DNA of 9,535 nucleotides from DASYQV01 sp036005125 (GTDB taxonomy: Bacteria > Acidobacteriota > Vicinamibacteria > Vicinamibacterales > UBA2999): contig DASYQV010000107.1 of NCBI GenBank assembly GCA_036005125.1, positions 1 to 9,535 of the forward strand, written 5' to 3'. The notes under the pieces were generated by a model. That model was not told the DNA's origin. It did not search any database and was given only the letters and a program-made list of their open reading frames with translations. The first letter of the stretch is position 1. Every line of letters starts with the position of its first letter. Below, piece after piece: positions 1 through 7,230 of the stretch. A program made the position numbers and the translations under genes.

Positions 1-1120
1 TCCCTGGCGCTACCTCCGCGGTGTACAGGTTGCCCTTGGAATCGGTGGCCAGATTGTGAATGCCCTGGAAGTCGCCGGGCGCGTCGCTTCTCTTGCCGAA
101 TTGGTACAGGACCTCGAGCGTCTTCCGGTTGACGACCACGACATGAGAGTTGCCGTAGTCGGCGACATACAAGTAGGTCTGCTGGGGATCGGCTGAGAAC
201 GCGAGCCCGGCTGCCGACACGGCTTCATTGCGATTGATGAAGACCTGATTGACGTACTTCCCGTCGGTGTTGAACACCTGCACGCGCCGATTGGTGCGAT
301 CGCAGACGTAGACGAGGCCGTCGTTCGACACCTTGATGCCATGGACGGGATTCGCGAATCGCGGCGACCCCTCCGGCGTCGATGGTGGGGCAGCTGGGGC
401 TGGCGCCGCCCCACCGCTGCCGGCGGCGGGCGGGCGCGCCGGCGCCGGCGGGTCGTCGTCAGGCGGACGGCCGAACGCACCCCACATCCGCTTGAAGGCT
501 CCCGTATCGGCGTCGAAGACGATGACCCGGCGGTTGCCGTAGCCGTCAGAGATGAACGCCTCGTTGGTCTTCTTGTACACGTCAGTGTCGGTTGCGCGCT
601 CGAAGTTCTTCGTGTCCTTGTTCCCGCCCGGCTGGTTCCGTCCGCCGATCTGCAGGAGGAACTTTCCATCACGCGAGAACTTCACAACCATGTTGTCCTG
701 CGTCGCGCCCGGCCCCCCGCCGCTCGGACCGCTGCCCGTGATCCAGAGATTCCCCTTGTAGTCGGCCGAGATTCCGTGCTCGGCTGACGGCCAGTCGTAC
801 CCCTTGCCGTCGCCGCCCCATGCCTTCACGAATTTCCCGGCGGCGTCGTATTCCAGCACCGGCGGCGCTGCCTGCGCTCTCTTGGCTTCCGGCACTGTCC
901 GCGGACGATGAATGATCCAGACATGCTGGTCCGGCCCGACGGTCACCGAGGTGACGGTCCCGAAGACCCAGTTGTTGGGAATGGCGGGCCAGCTCGGGTC
1001 CACTTGGAAGACGGGTGCCTGGCGCGCCTGCGCGGTCACGCGGGTGAACGCCGAGGGAGCCAGCAGGAGCGCAGCGCACAAGAATGCGACGAACGCTGAC
1101 GCCAGTGTCTTGTGGGTCAT
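1..1120 (-). CDS. Secreted NHL beta-propeller protein, PAL-like (3' end beyond window)
   Basis: The frame is open from the ATG at 1120 to the left edge, giving 373 codons without a stop; the C-terminus is missing. The ATG follows GGAGAA (1126-1131) at 5 nt. A signal peptide spans about residues 1-31 (basic start, AFVAFLCAALLLAP core, VTA-QA cleavage), so the product is periplasmic or secreted. NHL-type blades recur (GNLWIT, GLVYVCD, TYLYVADYGNS, GNLYTAE). By recalled alignment to rat PAL, the Zn-binding histidines 585/690/786 correspond to His115, His260 and His355. Active-site Arg533, Tyr654 and Arg706 correspond to Arg72 (in HRPR), Tyr194 (in DGYGNRR) and Arg275 (in CDRTNRR). PAL cleaves peptidyl-alpha-hydroxyglycine to a peptide amide plus glyoxylate. 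Whether this bacterial homologue does so is unknown, and no monooxygenase partner is visible. A Pro/Ala-rich insert occupies about residues 215-253. Family placement is confident; substrate is not. Confidence 0.9.
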   Translation of the reverse strand, partial: MTHKTLASAFVAFLCAALLLAPSAFTRVTAQARQAPVFQVDPSWPAIPNNWVFGTVTSVTVGPDQHVWIIHRPRTVPEAKRAQAAPPVLEYDAAGKFVKAWGGDGKGYDWPSAEHGISADYKGNLWITGSGPSGGGPGATQDNMVVKFSRDGKFLLQIGGRNQPGGNKDTKNFERATDTDVYKKTNEAFISDGYGNRRVIVFDADTGAFKRMWGAFGRPPDDDPPAPARPPAAGSGGAAPAPAAPPSTPEGSPRFANPVHGIKVSNDGLVYVCDRTNRRVQVFNTDGKYVNQVFINRNEAVSAAGLAFSADPQQTYLYVADYGNSHVVVVNRKTLEVLYQFGKRSDAPGDFQGIHNLATDSKGNLYTAEVAPG

Positions 1121-1125
1121 CTTTG

Positions 1126-1131
1126 TTCTCC
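1126..1131 (-). promoter_or_regulatory. Ribosome binding site of the NHL/PAL-like gene
   Basis: On the minus strand GGAGAA lies 5 nt before the ATG at 1120. It fixes that start, which also gives a clean signal peptide. Confidence 0.7.
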
Positions 1132-1173
1132 AGTCGAATACGGTGCCATGACGCTACCACCTTGACGCCACAT

Positions 1174-1230
1174 GCTAACCAGTCCCGGGCTCCGCTGGGA
1201 TGTCAGGGGCGGAGCCCGTGACTGGTCAGC
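1174..1230 (-). repeat. 22-bp inverted repeat (hairpin) upstream of the NHL gene
   Basis: Arms 1174-1195 and 1209-1230 match at 20 of 22 positions around a 13-nt loop. One of the two differences is a G-U wobble if the minus strand is transcribed. No T-run follows on either strand, so it is not a standard intrinsic terminator. It may be a REP-like element, a leader structure of the NHL gene, or part of the 3' end of the efflux operon. Confidence 0.65.
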
Positions 1231-1241
1231 CAGTGCCTTTT

Positions 1242-1256
1242 CGCGCGCTTCGCGCG
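1242..1256. repeat. Short GC hairpin
   Basis: A six-base arm of alternating G and C (GCGCGC) on each side of a three-base loop forms a small, very stable hairpin. It sits between the two larger hairpins of this intergenic stretch. On the minus strand AAAA follows rather than a T-run, so it is not called a terminator. Confidence 0.5.
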
Positions 1257-1258
1257 CC

Positions 1259-1317
1259 AGTCCGTCATGCGATCCACAACGAGTACAAAATTCGCCTTGG
1301 CAGCCGCATAACGGACT
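1259..1317 (-). repeat. 13-bp inverted repeat downstream of the TolC gene
   Basis: Arms 1259-1271 and 1305-1317 match at 12 of 13 positions. The single difference becomes a U-G wobble in minus-strand RNA, so all 13 pairs can form there but not in plus-strand RNA. The loop is 33 nt. It lies 48 bp past the TolC stop and could be a 3'-end structure protecting or terminating the efflux mRNA. Its function is not established. Confidence 0.55.
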
Positions 1318-1364
1318 AGGGGAGGAAAACGGCCAATCTTACATCAACACCGCGCGCGGGCACA

Positions 1365-2657
1365 TCACTTGCGCGCGCCGATCGCGAAGCTGAGCGCCGC
1401 CGTCTGCACCTGGTAGTCGTACTTGGCGGACGCCTGCTCGAGCTCCGCCTGCGTCTTGTTCAACTGCGCCTGACTGAGCTCGACGATCGAGCTGAGGCCG
1501 AGGTCGTAGCGCGACTGGGCCAGATCGAGCGCCTGGGATGCCTGGTCGAGGAGCTGATCCGTCAACCCGAGCCGCTGGAACGCGGTGTTCGCGTTCAGCC
1601 ACGCGATCCGGACGTCGCGGGCGATTTGATTCTCGACATCACGGAGGCGTTGGGTCGTCGCCTCGGCACGAAGCGTCGCCTCGGCATGTCGCGCGGCGAA
1701 GAGATTGCCATTCATCACGGGCACCGAGATGTTGATCCCGAACGCGGAATAGTGTTCGGGAATTGCGAGCTCGCGGTACGGCGCCATACCGAACGCGCCG
1801 ACGACCGACACCGAGGGCCTGACGAGATTGGCTTCGGCTTCCGCAAGCCGCGCAGCGGACTCGGCGCCGAAGCGTGCGCCGACAACTTCGGGTCGATCGC
1901 GCAATGCCGCCGCGACGAGGCTGGTGGTTTCGGCCGGGGGCGGTGCCGGAAGCGGCTCTTCCGAGAGCACGTAGCTCGCGCCGGCCTGCGTGCCGAGCGT
2001 CGCGGCCAGCGTCGCGAACGCACGCTGCGTGTCGTTCTGCGCCTGCGCGAGGACCAGTTGCGCCGTGGCGAGGTTCACCTTTGCGAAACTGACGTCGAGC
2101 CCTGACTTCAAGTGGCTCGCCGCCAGCGCGCTGATCTGATCGACGACGATCTGACGCGCATCGACCGTGGCTTGTGCGACGCGCTGCACCGCCTGCGCGC
2201 GCAGCGCGCTGAAGTAGGCCCGGTCGACCTCGAGCAGGACGGCCGCCCGCTGTCCCGACACGTTCTGATCCTGCGCCTGTGCGTTCAGTGTCGAGCTCGC
2301 AACGAGCGCATGCGTGCGGCCGAAATCCGTCAGCATCTGTCCAACGCTGATGCCGCTCGCGAAGCGGTTGTAGATGATCGGGTTGTTCAAACCGCCGGCG
2401 GCGATGCGGCTGCCGTTTTCGGCGCCTGCGCCCGTCAGGCTGGCCGAAATCGCCGGAAAGTACGCCGACCGCGCCTCGCGTACGATTTCCTTCGCCGCAA
2501 AGGACGTGTACCGGGCCGCCTGGATCTGCGGATGGTTGTTCAATGCGGTCTGCTCTGCCTGCGCCAGCGTGAGCGGCTGCGGCGTCTGCGCGCGGGCGGC
2601 AGCGACGACAACCGGCGCCAGAGTGAAACCGACAGCAAGAAGAAGACGCCCGTTCAC
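1365..2657 (-). CDS. TolC-type outer-membrane efflux protein
   Basis: This 430-residue protein starts at GTG 2657 behind GGAGG. A signal peptide covers residues 1-23 (RLLLAVGFTLAPVVVAA core, ARA-Q cleavage). No lipobox cysteine follows, so it is TolC-like rather than a NodT/OprM-type lipoprotein. The mature part shows the tandem organisation of the OEP family. The first repeat (about 30-215) begins LTLAQAEQTALNNHPQIQAA; the second (about 230-428) includes RPEVVGARFGAESA and the terminal motif SRYDLGLSSIVELSQAQLN. Both are long Ala/Gln-rich helices typical of the trimeric periplasmic tunnel. It would form the outer-membrane duct for the adaptor and RND permease encoded upstream on the same strand. 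The length is normal for the family. It lies 156 bp after the permease stop and is probably the last gene of that operon. Confidence 0.95.
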   Translation of the reverse strand: MNGRLLLAVGFTLAPVVVAAARAQTPQPLTLAQAEQTALNNHPQIQAARYTSFAAKEIVREARSAYFPAISASLTGAGAENGSRIAAGGLNNPIIYNRFASGISVGQMLTDFGRTHALVASSTLNAQAQDQNVSGQRAAVLLEVDRAYFSALRAQAVQRVAQATVDARQIVVDQISALAASHLKSGLDVSFAKVNLATAQLVLAQAQNDTQRAFATLAATLGTQAGASYVLSEEPLPAPPPAETTSLVAAALRDRPEVVGARFGAESAARLAEAEANLVRPSVSVVGAFGMAPYRELAIPEHYSAFGINISVPVMNGNLFAARHAEATLRAEATTQRLRDVENQIARDVRIAWLNANTAFQRLGLTDQLLDQASQALDLAQSRYDLGLSSIVELSQAQLNKTQAELEQASAKYDYQVQTAALSFAIGARK

Positions 2658-2660
2658 TGT

Positions 2661-2666
2661 GCCTCC
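2661..2666 (-). promoter_or_regulatory. Ribosome binding site of the TolC-type gene
   Basis: GGAGGC on the minus strand, with GGAGG ending 4 nt before the GTG at 2657. It supports a GTG start. A 13-bp stem ends 3 nt upstream of it, so folding could influence access. Confidence 0.65.
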
Positions 2667-2669
2667 GTA

Positions 2670-2733
2670 GACGCCTTGAAGGCGTGAATTCTGTGCAAAC
2701 GAGTCAAGTTCTCCGAACGGCCTTCAAGGCGTC
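2670..2733 (-). repeat. Paired palindromes forming a 13-bp stem before the TolC-type gene
   Basis: Arms 2670-2682 and 2721-2733 are perfect 13-bp inverted copies, 38 nt apart. Each arm is also locally palindromic: 2671-2685 (ACGCCTT-G-AAGGCGT) and 2720-2730 (GCCTT-C-AAGGC). This could be a dual operator for a dimeric regulator, an mRNA hairpin just before the ribosome binding site, or a pair of dispersed palindromic repeats. The sequence does not decide between them. Confidence 0.6.
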
Positions 2734-2735
2734 GC

Positions 2736-2797
2736 GCCCCGCCGGCCGGGGTCCCCGCCACGCGTTTTGTGCGTGGTGGGGTGGGGGGAGGCGGGGC
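2736..2797. repeat. GC-rich hairpin in the permease-TolC gap
   Basis: The outer stem is GCCCCGCC (2736-2743) against GGCGGGGC (2790-2797). The inner stem is 2753-2763 against 2771-2781, with the 7-nt loop GTTTTGT and one mismatch or wobble. The right side is a G-rich tract on the plus strand (2775-2796). No T-run follows in the direction of operon transcription, so partial attenuation between permease and TolC genes is possible but unproven. Confidence 0.5.
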
Positions 2798-2813
2798 AAA
2801 ACCAACACTGTTT

Positions 2814-5800
2814 CTAACGAGGCGGAGCCCCGCTAGAGATCACCACGATGGTTCGACGCCGATAGACCAGCACGTAGGCCGCCGGAACGATGAACACGGT
2901 CAGCAGCACCGACACGATGAGGCCGCCGATGATCGCGCGGGCGAGCGGCGCATAGGCCTCGCTGCCGGTTCCGAGCTTCAGCGCCATTGGCACGAGGCCG
3001 ATGATCGTCGCCAGCGACGTCATGAGAATCGGGCGGAGCCTGATGCGACACGCGTTGACGACCGCGTCGATGAGCGGCATCCCGTCGTCCTGAAGGCGAT
3101 GCGTGAACTCGACGATGAGGATGCTGTTCGAGACGACCATGCCGACCATCATCAACACGCCCATCAGCGACTGCACGTTCAGTGTCGTCCCGGTGAGATA
3201 GAGGGCGAGGAGCACGCCCGTCAGGCCGGTCGGCACCGCGAGCAGAATCAGGGCCGGATCGACGAACGACCGGAACTGCGCGACGAGGATCAGATACAAG
3301 AGCACGAGCGCGAGAATCAGGCCCAGAGCGAAGCTCCCGAACGAGGCTTGCATTCCCTGAACCATGCCGCGCATCGCGACGCGCACGCCGTTCGGCAGCC
3401 TGGTCGACGCAATGATCCGATTGATCCCGTCGGCCAGTGAGCCCAGGTCCTCTCCGATCGGATTGACATAGATGTCGATCACACGCTGGATCTGATAGTG
3501 GTCGATCTCGGTCGGCGATTTGATCGGCGTAATCCGCGTGACCGCATCGAGCCGCGTCGGTTCTCTCTGTCTCGAGGCGTGCAGCGGCATGTCGCGGAGG
3601 TCGAGCAGATCCTTGATTTGGCCTTCAGGATATTGGACCGTGAGCATGTAGTCGTTGCCGCTCCTCGGGTCCACCCAGTAACTCGGCGCAATCATCTGGT
3701 TCGACGTGAGCGCGGTGATGACGTTGTTGACGACCTCGCGCTGGTCGAGGCCGAGCATCGCGGCGCGTTCGCGATCGATATCCAACCGCAGGGAGGGATA
3801 GTCGATGTCCTGCGGAATGAATACGTCGCTGGCGCCGGCGAGCCCCCGGATGGCGGCAGCCATGTCGGTGGCCGCGGCGAACACGGCCTCGAGGTTGGAT
3901 CCGCTCAACTGCACGTCGATGGGAGCGGGGAGCCCCTGGTTCAGCACCGCGTCGACCATGCCGCCCGACTGAAAGTACGCGCTCAGGTGCGGCAGTTCGG
4001 AAGCGATCGCGTGGCGGACGCGCTCCATGTACTCGTAGCTGCCGACCCGATGGTCTTCCTTCAGCGCGACCTGCACCGTCGCCGTATGAGGTCCCGCGTT
4101 GCTCGTGTAGATCGACGAGAACCCGGGCTGCACGCCGATGTTGGACGCAATCAGGTCCAGATCCTCGGGCGCGACGACCGTGCGGACGAGCGCCTCGACG
4201 CGATCGACGTCCTCTGAGGTGAGCTCGATGCGCGATCCGGTCGGCAATTTGAGGTTGATCACGAATTGTCCGGCGTCGGTGCGCGGGAAGAACGCGACGC
4301 CCAGGCGCGGGTAGAGGAGCAGGCTGAGGAGAAAGAGGCCCGTGATGCCGGCGACCACGAGACGCGGGCTGACGAGGGAGATCCGCACGCGCGACTCGTA
4401 CCACCGCAGCAGCCGGCCGAACCGGTGTGCAAACGCCGCGTTGAAGCGCGCGCCGAACGACCGCGGCGCGTCGGACCGATCGTGGCCGTGCGGCGCTGTC
4501 ATGAATCTCGCGCAGAACAGCGGCACGACCGAGCAGGCCACGAAATACGAGGCGACGAGCGAGAGCACGACGGCGAGCGCGAGGGCCGAGAACAGGAACC
4601 GGCTGACGCCGTAGAGGAACGTCACCGGGAAGAAGACGACCGAGCTCGTCAGCGTCGCCGCGAGGACGGCCATCGACACTTCTTCCCCGCCTTTTTCGGC
4701 CGCGACCTCTGGCGTCTCGCCCATTTCGAGGTGGCGGAAGATGTTCTCGAGCACGATGACCGCGTTGTCGATCAGGCGCGAGAACACGAGCGCCAGGCCT
4801 GCCAGAATCATGGTGTTGATCGAGCTGCCGCCGAAGTACAGCAGGATGAACGCGGCGAGGGCCGAGAGCGGAATCGACAGGAACACGGCAGCCGTTGCGC
4901 GGAAGCTGCCGAGGAACATCAGCACCATCAGCCCGGTGAGCACCAATCCCGCACCGCCTTCGTGCAGCAGAGTCTCGATCGCGCGTTTGACGAAGAGCGA
5001 CTGATCGAAGACCACCGACGTCGTGAGCTCTGAGGGCACGTCGACCAGGCGGCCGACGAGATCCTTGACGCCGTCGACGACCGCGATGGTGTTCGTGTCG
5101 CCGCCCTGTTTCATCACCGGCAGGTACACGGACGGCTGGCCGTCGACCTTCACGATGTTGACCTGGATTTGATGTCCGTCTTCCGCGCGGCCGATGTCGG
5201 CGACGCGAACCGTCGACTGTCCGACCGCCTTGACGGGGATCTGATCGATCTCGGGAATCGTCCGGAACTGGCTGTTGGTGAAGATTGTGTAGTCGAACGG
5301 TCCGATCTTCACGTCGCCGGAGGGCAGGATCAGATTGGCGTTGTTCACCGCTCGGACGACGTCCATCGGGCTCATCTGATACGAGTGCAGCCTGGCCGGA
5401 TCGACGTACACCATGATCTGCCGGTACTTCCCGCCGAAAGGCGGCGGAATCGAGGCGCCGCGCACGCTCGCCAGCTGATTGCGCACCGTGAACTGTCCGA
5501 GGTCGCGCAGCTGGGTCTCGTTGAGGCCCTCGCCTTTGAGCGTGATGAGGCACACCGGAAGACTGGACGCGTCAAACTTCTGCACGATGGGGGGCAGCGT
5601 GCCGGGCGGCAGACGGCGCAGATCGGCCATCGCGAGGTTGGAAATCTGGTTGACGTCGGCGTCGGCATCGGTGCCCGGCTGGAAGAACACCTTGATGATG
5701 CTGACGCCCGGCAGCGATCGCGATTCCATGTGATCGATGCCCGCGCCGAGTGTGAAGAACCGCTCGAATCGTCCGGTGATGTCGGTCTCGATTTGTTCCG

Positions 5801-5960
5801 GCGGCATGCCATTGTAAAAGGTCGCCACCACGACCTCGGGAATATTGATCGCCGGGAACAGATCCACCGGCATGCGCACGACGCTCGTCGCCCCGATGAC
5901 GACGACGATCAGGCATACGACGACGATGAGGTACGGATTACGAATCGAAAAACGGGACAT
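2814..5960 (-). CDS. RND efflux permease (AcrB-type inner-membrane pump)
   Basis: This 1048-residue, full-length protein is a proton-driven inner-membrane exporter. The order is typical: TM1 (about 11-30), periplasmic porter/docking domain opening with PVDLFPAINIPEV, a TM2-TM6 block (about 335-485), TM7 near 535, a second porter domain (about 560-865), and TM8-TM12 ending near 1040. In TM4 the AcrB Asp407-Asp408 pair is Asp398-Asn399 (RLIDNAVIVLENI). In TM10 AcrB Lys940 is replaced by Ser944 (VVSNSILIVEF). Arg974 and Thr981 (RIRLRPILMTS) keep AcrB Arg971 and Thr978. It lacks CusA-type heavy-metal features, so a drug- or amphiphile-type substrate is more likely. The ATG at 5960 shares one base with the adaptor stop (TGATG) and has AGAGGA 7 nt upstream. 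A GTG at 5963 is an alternative start with poorer spacing. Confidence 0.96.
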   Translation of the reverse strand: MSRFSIRNPYLIVVVCLIVVVIGATSVVRMPVDLFPAINIPEVVVATFYNGMPPEQIETDITGRFERFFTLGAGIDHMESRSLPGVSIIKVFFQPGTDADADVNQISNLAMADLRRLPPGTLPPIVQKFDASSLPVCLITLKGEGLNETQLRDLGQFTVRNQLASVRGASIPPPFGGKYRQIMVYVDPARLHSYQMSPMDVVRAVNNANLILPSGDVKIGPFDYTIFTNSQFRTIPEIDQIPVKAVGQSTVRVADIGRAEDGHQIQVNIVKVDGQPSVYLPVMKQGGDTNTIAVVDGVKDLVGRLVDVPSELTTSVVFDQSLFVKRAIETLLHEGGAGLVLTGLMVLMFLGSFRATAAVFLSIPLSALAAFILLYFGGSSINTMILAGLALVFSRLIDNAVIVLENIFRHLEMGETPEVAAEKGGEEVSMAVLAATLTSSVVFFPVTFLYGVSRFLFSALALAVVLSLVASYFVACSVVPLFCARFMTAPHGHDRSDAPRSFGARFNAAFAHRFGRLLRWYESRVRISLVSPRLVVAGITGLFLLSLLLYPRLGVAFFPRTDAGQFVINLKLPTGSRIELTSEDVDRVEALVRTVVAPEDLDLIASNIGVQPGFSSIYTSNAGPHTATVQVALKEDHRVGSYEYMERVRHAIASELPHLSAYFQSGGMVDAVLNQGLPAPIDVQLSGSNLEAVFAAATDMAAAIRGLAGASDVFIPQDIDYPSLRLDIDRERAAMLGLDQREVVNNVITALTSNQMIAPSYWVDPRSGNDYMLTVQYPEGQIKDLLDLRDMPLHASRQREPTRLDAVTRITPIKSPTEIDHYQIQRVIDIYVNPIGEDLGSLADGINRIIASTRLPNGVRVAMRGMVQGMQASFGSFALGLILALVLLYLILVAQFRSFVDPALILLAVPTGLTGVLLALYLTGTTLNVQSLMGVLMMVGMVVSNSILIVEFTHRLQDDGMPLIDAVVNACRIRLRPILMTSLATIIGLVPMALKLGTGSEAYAPLARAIIGGLIVSVLLTVFIVPAAYVLVYRRRTIVVISSGAPPR

Positions 5961-7192
5961 CACTGAATCCTCTGTGCGGCGCCGGTGCCGCTTTTCGCGG
6001 AGGCCACGGCCTGCCCCGGGCGAAGCTGGCTGCGACTGCCGATGACCACGAGCTCGCCCGCCTCGAGGCCGGACCGCACCTCCACGAGATCCGGCGATTC
6101 GAGCCCCGTCTTGACGGCACGTCGCTCGATCTTGCCGTCGGTGACGACCAGGACGCTCGCCGCATCCTCCGTGCGATCGAGTGCCTGAACCGGGACCGCC
6201 AGCACGCCGTTCGCGCGCTCGAGGGCTATGGAGGCCTTTGCGTACATCCCCGGGACCAACACGAGGTCCCGGTTCGCCACGTCGACCTCCGTCCGCATCG
6301 TTCTGGTGTCCACGTTCAGCTTGTTGGCGAATCGCGCCACCGTGCCGGGAAATGTCCTGCCGATCGCGTCGACCCGCACCTCCACCGGAGCTCCCACGCG
6401 GATGCGCGACACGGCCGACTCGGGCACGTCGATCGTCAATCTGAGGCGATCGTTATGTGACAGCGTGACGACCGGCATCGCCTGTGTCTGCGAAGCGGTG
6501 CCGGCTTGAATCATGGCGCCCGTGTCCGCGTACCGATGCGTCACGACGCCGTCAAAGGGAGCGGTAATGCGCGTGTACTCGAGCAGCGTTCTGGTCCGGC
6601 CGGCGCGGGCTTTCGACGCGGCAAGCTGCTGGTGGGCGGCTGCCAGTGAGGCTTTCGCGGTCGCAACCTGTGCTTCCGCCATCCGGTCGTGCGCGGCGGC
6701 ATCGTCGATATCCTGCTGCGCCACCAGATTGGGGCGGTTCTTCAGGACCGCCGCCAGGCGCGTCGCGCCGAGATGCGCCACCTCGTGGCCCGACTCCGCG
6801 CGATCGACATCGGCCCGGGCGCGATTGATTTCCTCGGCGCTGTGATTGACCGTCGCTTCGTCCAGCTGTATCTCATCCTGCAGCTCGGGAACCTCGAGCA
6901 CGGCCAGCAACTGGCCGGCCTTCACCCGATCCCCGACGTCGACGTGGATCGCCTTCAGGTACCCGGCGACCTTCGCGTGCACGTCGATTTCCTGGAAGGG
7001 CCGGAATTCGGCGGCGAGCGTCAGCGTCCGGGACAGATCCGTGCGCTCGACGCTCGCGACGGCGACCTTGCGTACCTCGCCGGCCGTTCGAACAGCCGCG
7101 TGCGGATCGGAACAGGCGCCCGCGCACGCCAGTACGGCAGTGCCGAGTGCAGCCGCCAGGGTTCGCGTCGTGTGTCGTGTACATGTGGTCAT
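5960..7192 (-). CDS. RND periplasmic adaptor (HlyD/AcrA family), probable lipoprotein
   Basis: This 410-residue membrane fusion protein bridges the RND permease and the TolC-type duct. A lipoprotein signal carries two candidate lipidated cysteines, Cys23 (VLAC) and Cys27 (AGAC). Then come the first half of the lipoyl-like domain (about 71-104, VHAKVAGYLKAIHVDVGDRV), an Ala-rich helical hairpin (about 105-200), the returning lipoyl half (RITAPFDGVVTHRYADTGAMI, split here by position at about 207-230), a beta-barrel (about 245-320) and a membrane-proximal domain to the end. The ATG at 7192 is chosen because GGAG lies 7 nt upstream. ATG 7207 and TTG 7210 are in frame but have no good ribosome binding site. 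It is the first gene of the operon and overlaps the permease start by one base, suggesting translational coupling. Confidence 0.94.
   Translation of the reverse strand: MTTCTRHTTRTLAAALGTAVLACAGACSDPHAAVRTAGEVRKVAVASVERTDLSRTLTLAAEFRPFQEIDVHAKVAGYLKAIHVDVGDRVKAGQLLAVLEVPELQDEIQLDEATVNHSAEEINRARADVDRAESGHEVAHLGATRLAAVLKNRPNLVAQQDIDDAAAHDRMAEAQVATAKASLAAAHQQLAASKARAGRTRTLLEYTRITAPFDGVVTHRYADTGAMIQAGTASQTQAMPVVTLSHNDRLRLTIDVPESAVSRIRVGAPVEVRVDAIGRTFPGTVARFANKLNVDTRTMRTEVDVANRDLVLVPGMYAKASIALERANGVLAVPVQALDRTEDAASVLVVTDGKIERRAVKTGLESPDLVEVRSGLEAGELVVIGSRSQLRPGQAVASAKSGTGAAQRIQ
5968..5973 (-). promoter_or_regulatory. Ribosome binding site of the RND permease
   Basis: AGAGGA on the minus strand lies 7 nt before ATG 5960, inside the last codons of the adaptor gene. 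The spacing favours 5960 over the GTG at 5963. Confidence 0.65.
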
Positions 7193-7199
7193 TGGCCAA

Positions 7200-7203
7200 C
7201 TCC
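7200..7203 (-). promoter_or_regulatory. Ribosome binding site of the adaptor gene
   Basis: GGAG on the minus strand, 7 nt before ATG 7192. It decides the start against the upstream in-frame ATG 7207 and TTG 7210. Confidence 0.6.
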
Positions 7204-7230
7204 GCATCAATCACTCATGAACCGGTTGGC

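Noticed and set aside
1259..1317. Integron attC site in the paired repeat near TolC
   Set aside because: The arms do not carry the RYYYAAC and GTTRRRY core-site consensus, and no cassette-like gene or integrase is adjacent.
2775..2796. G-quadruplex on the plus strand
   Set aside because: Only three clear runs of three or more Gs are present; the fourth would need a two-G run or a zero-length loop. The tract also pairs in the hairpin.
2736..2797. Intrinsic terminator between permease and TolC genes
   Set aside because: A strong hairpin, but no T-run follows it in the direction of transcription, so I list it only as a hairpin.
2818..2833. Repeat shared between the 3' end of the permease gene and the hairpin at 1174-1230 (GCGGAGCCC core)
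   Set aside because: The shared core is only about nine bases of GC-rich sequence and is likely chance at this base composition.
3625..5553. 642-residue open frame on the minus strand inside the RND gene, plus long plus-strand frames over the same region
   Set aside because: They are Arg/Pro/Ala-rich shadow frames of a GC-rich gene, without domains. The RND frame is unambiguous.
2814..5960. Heavy-metal (CusA/CzcA-type) RND pump
   Set aside because: The TM4 motif is LIDNAVIVLENI rather than the HME-type pattern, and the adaptor has no metal-binding His/Met-rich segment. A drug- or amphiphile-type pump fits better.
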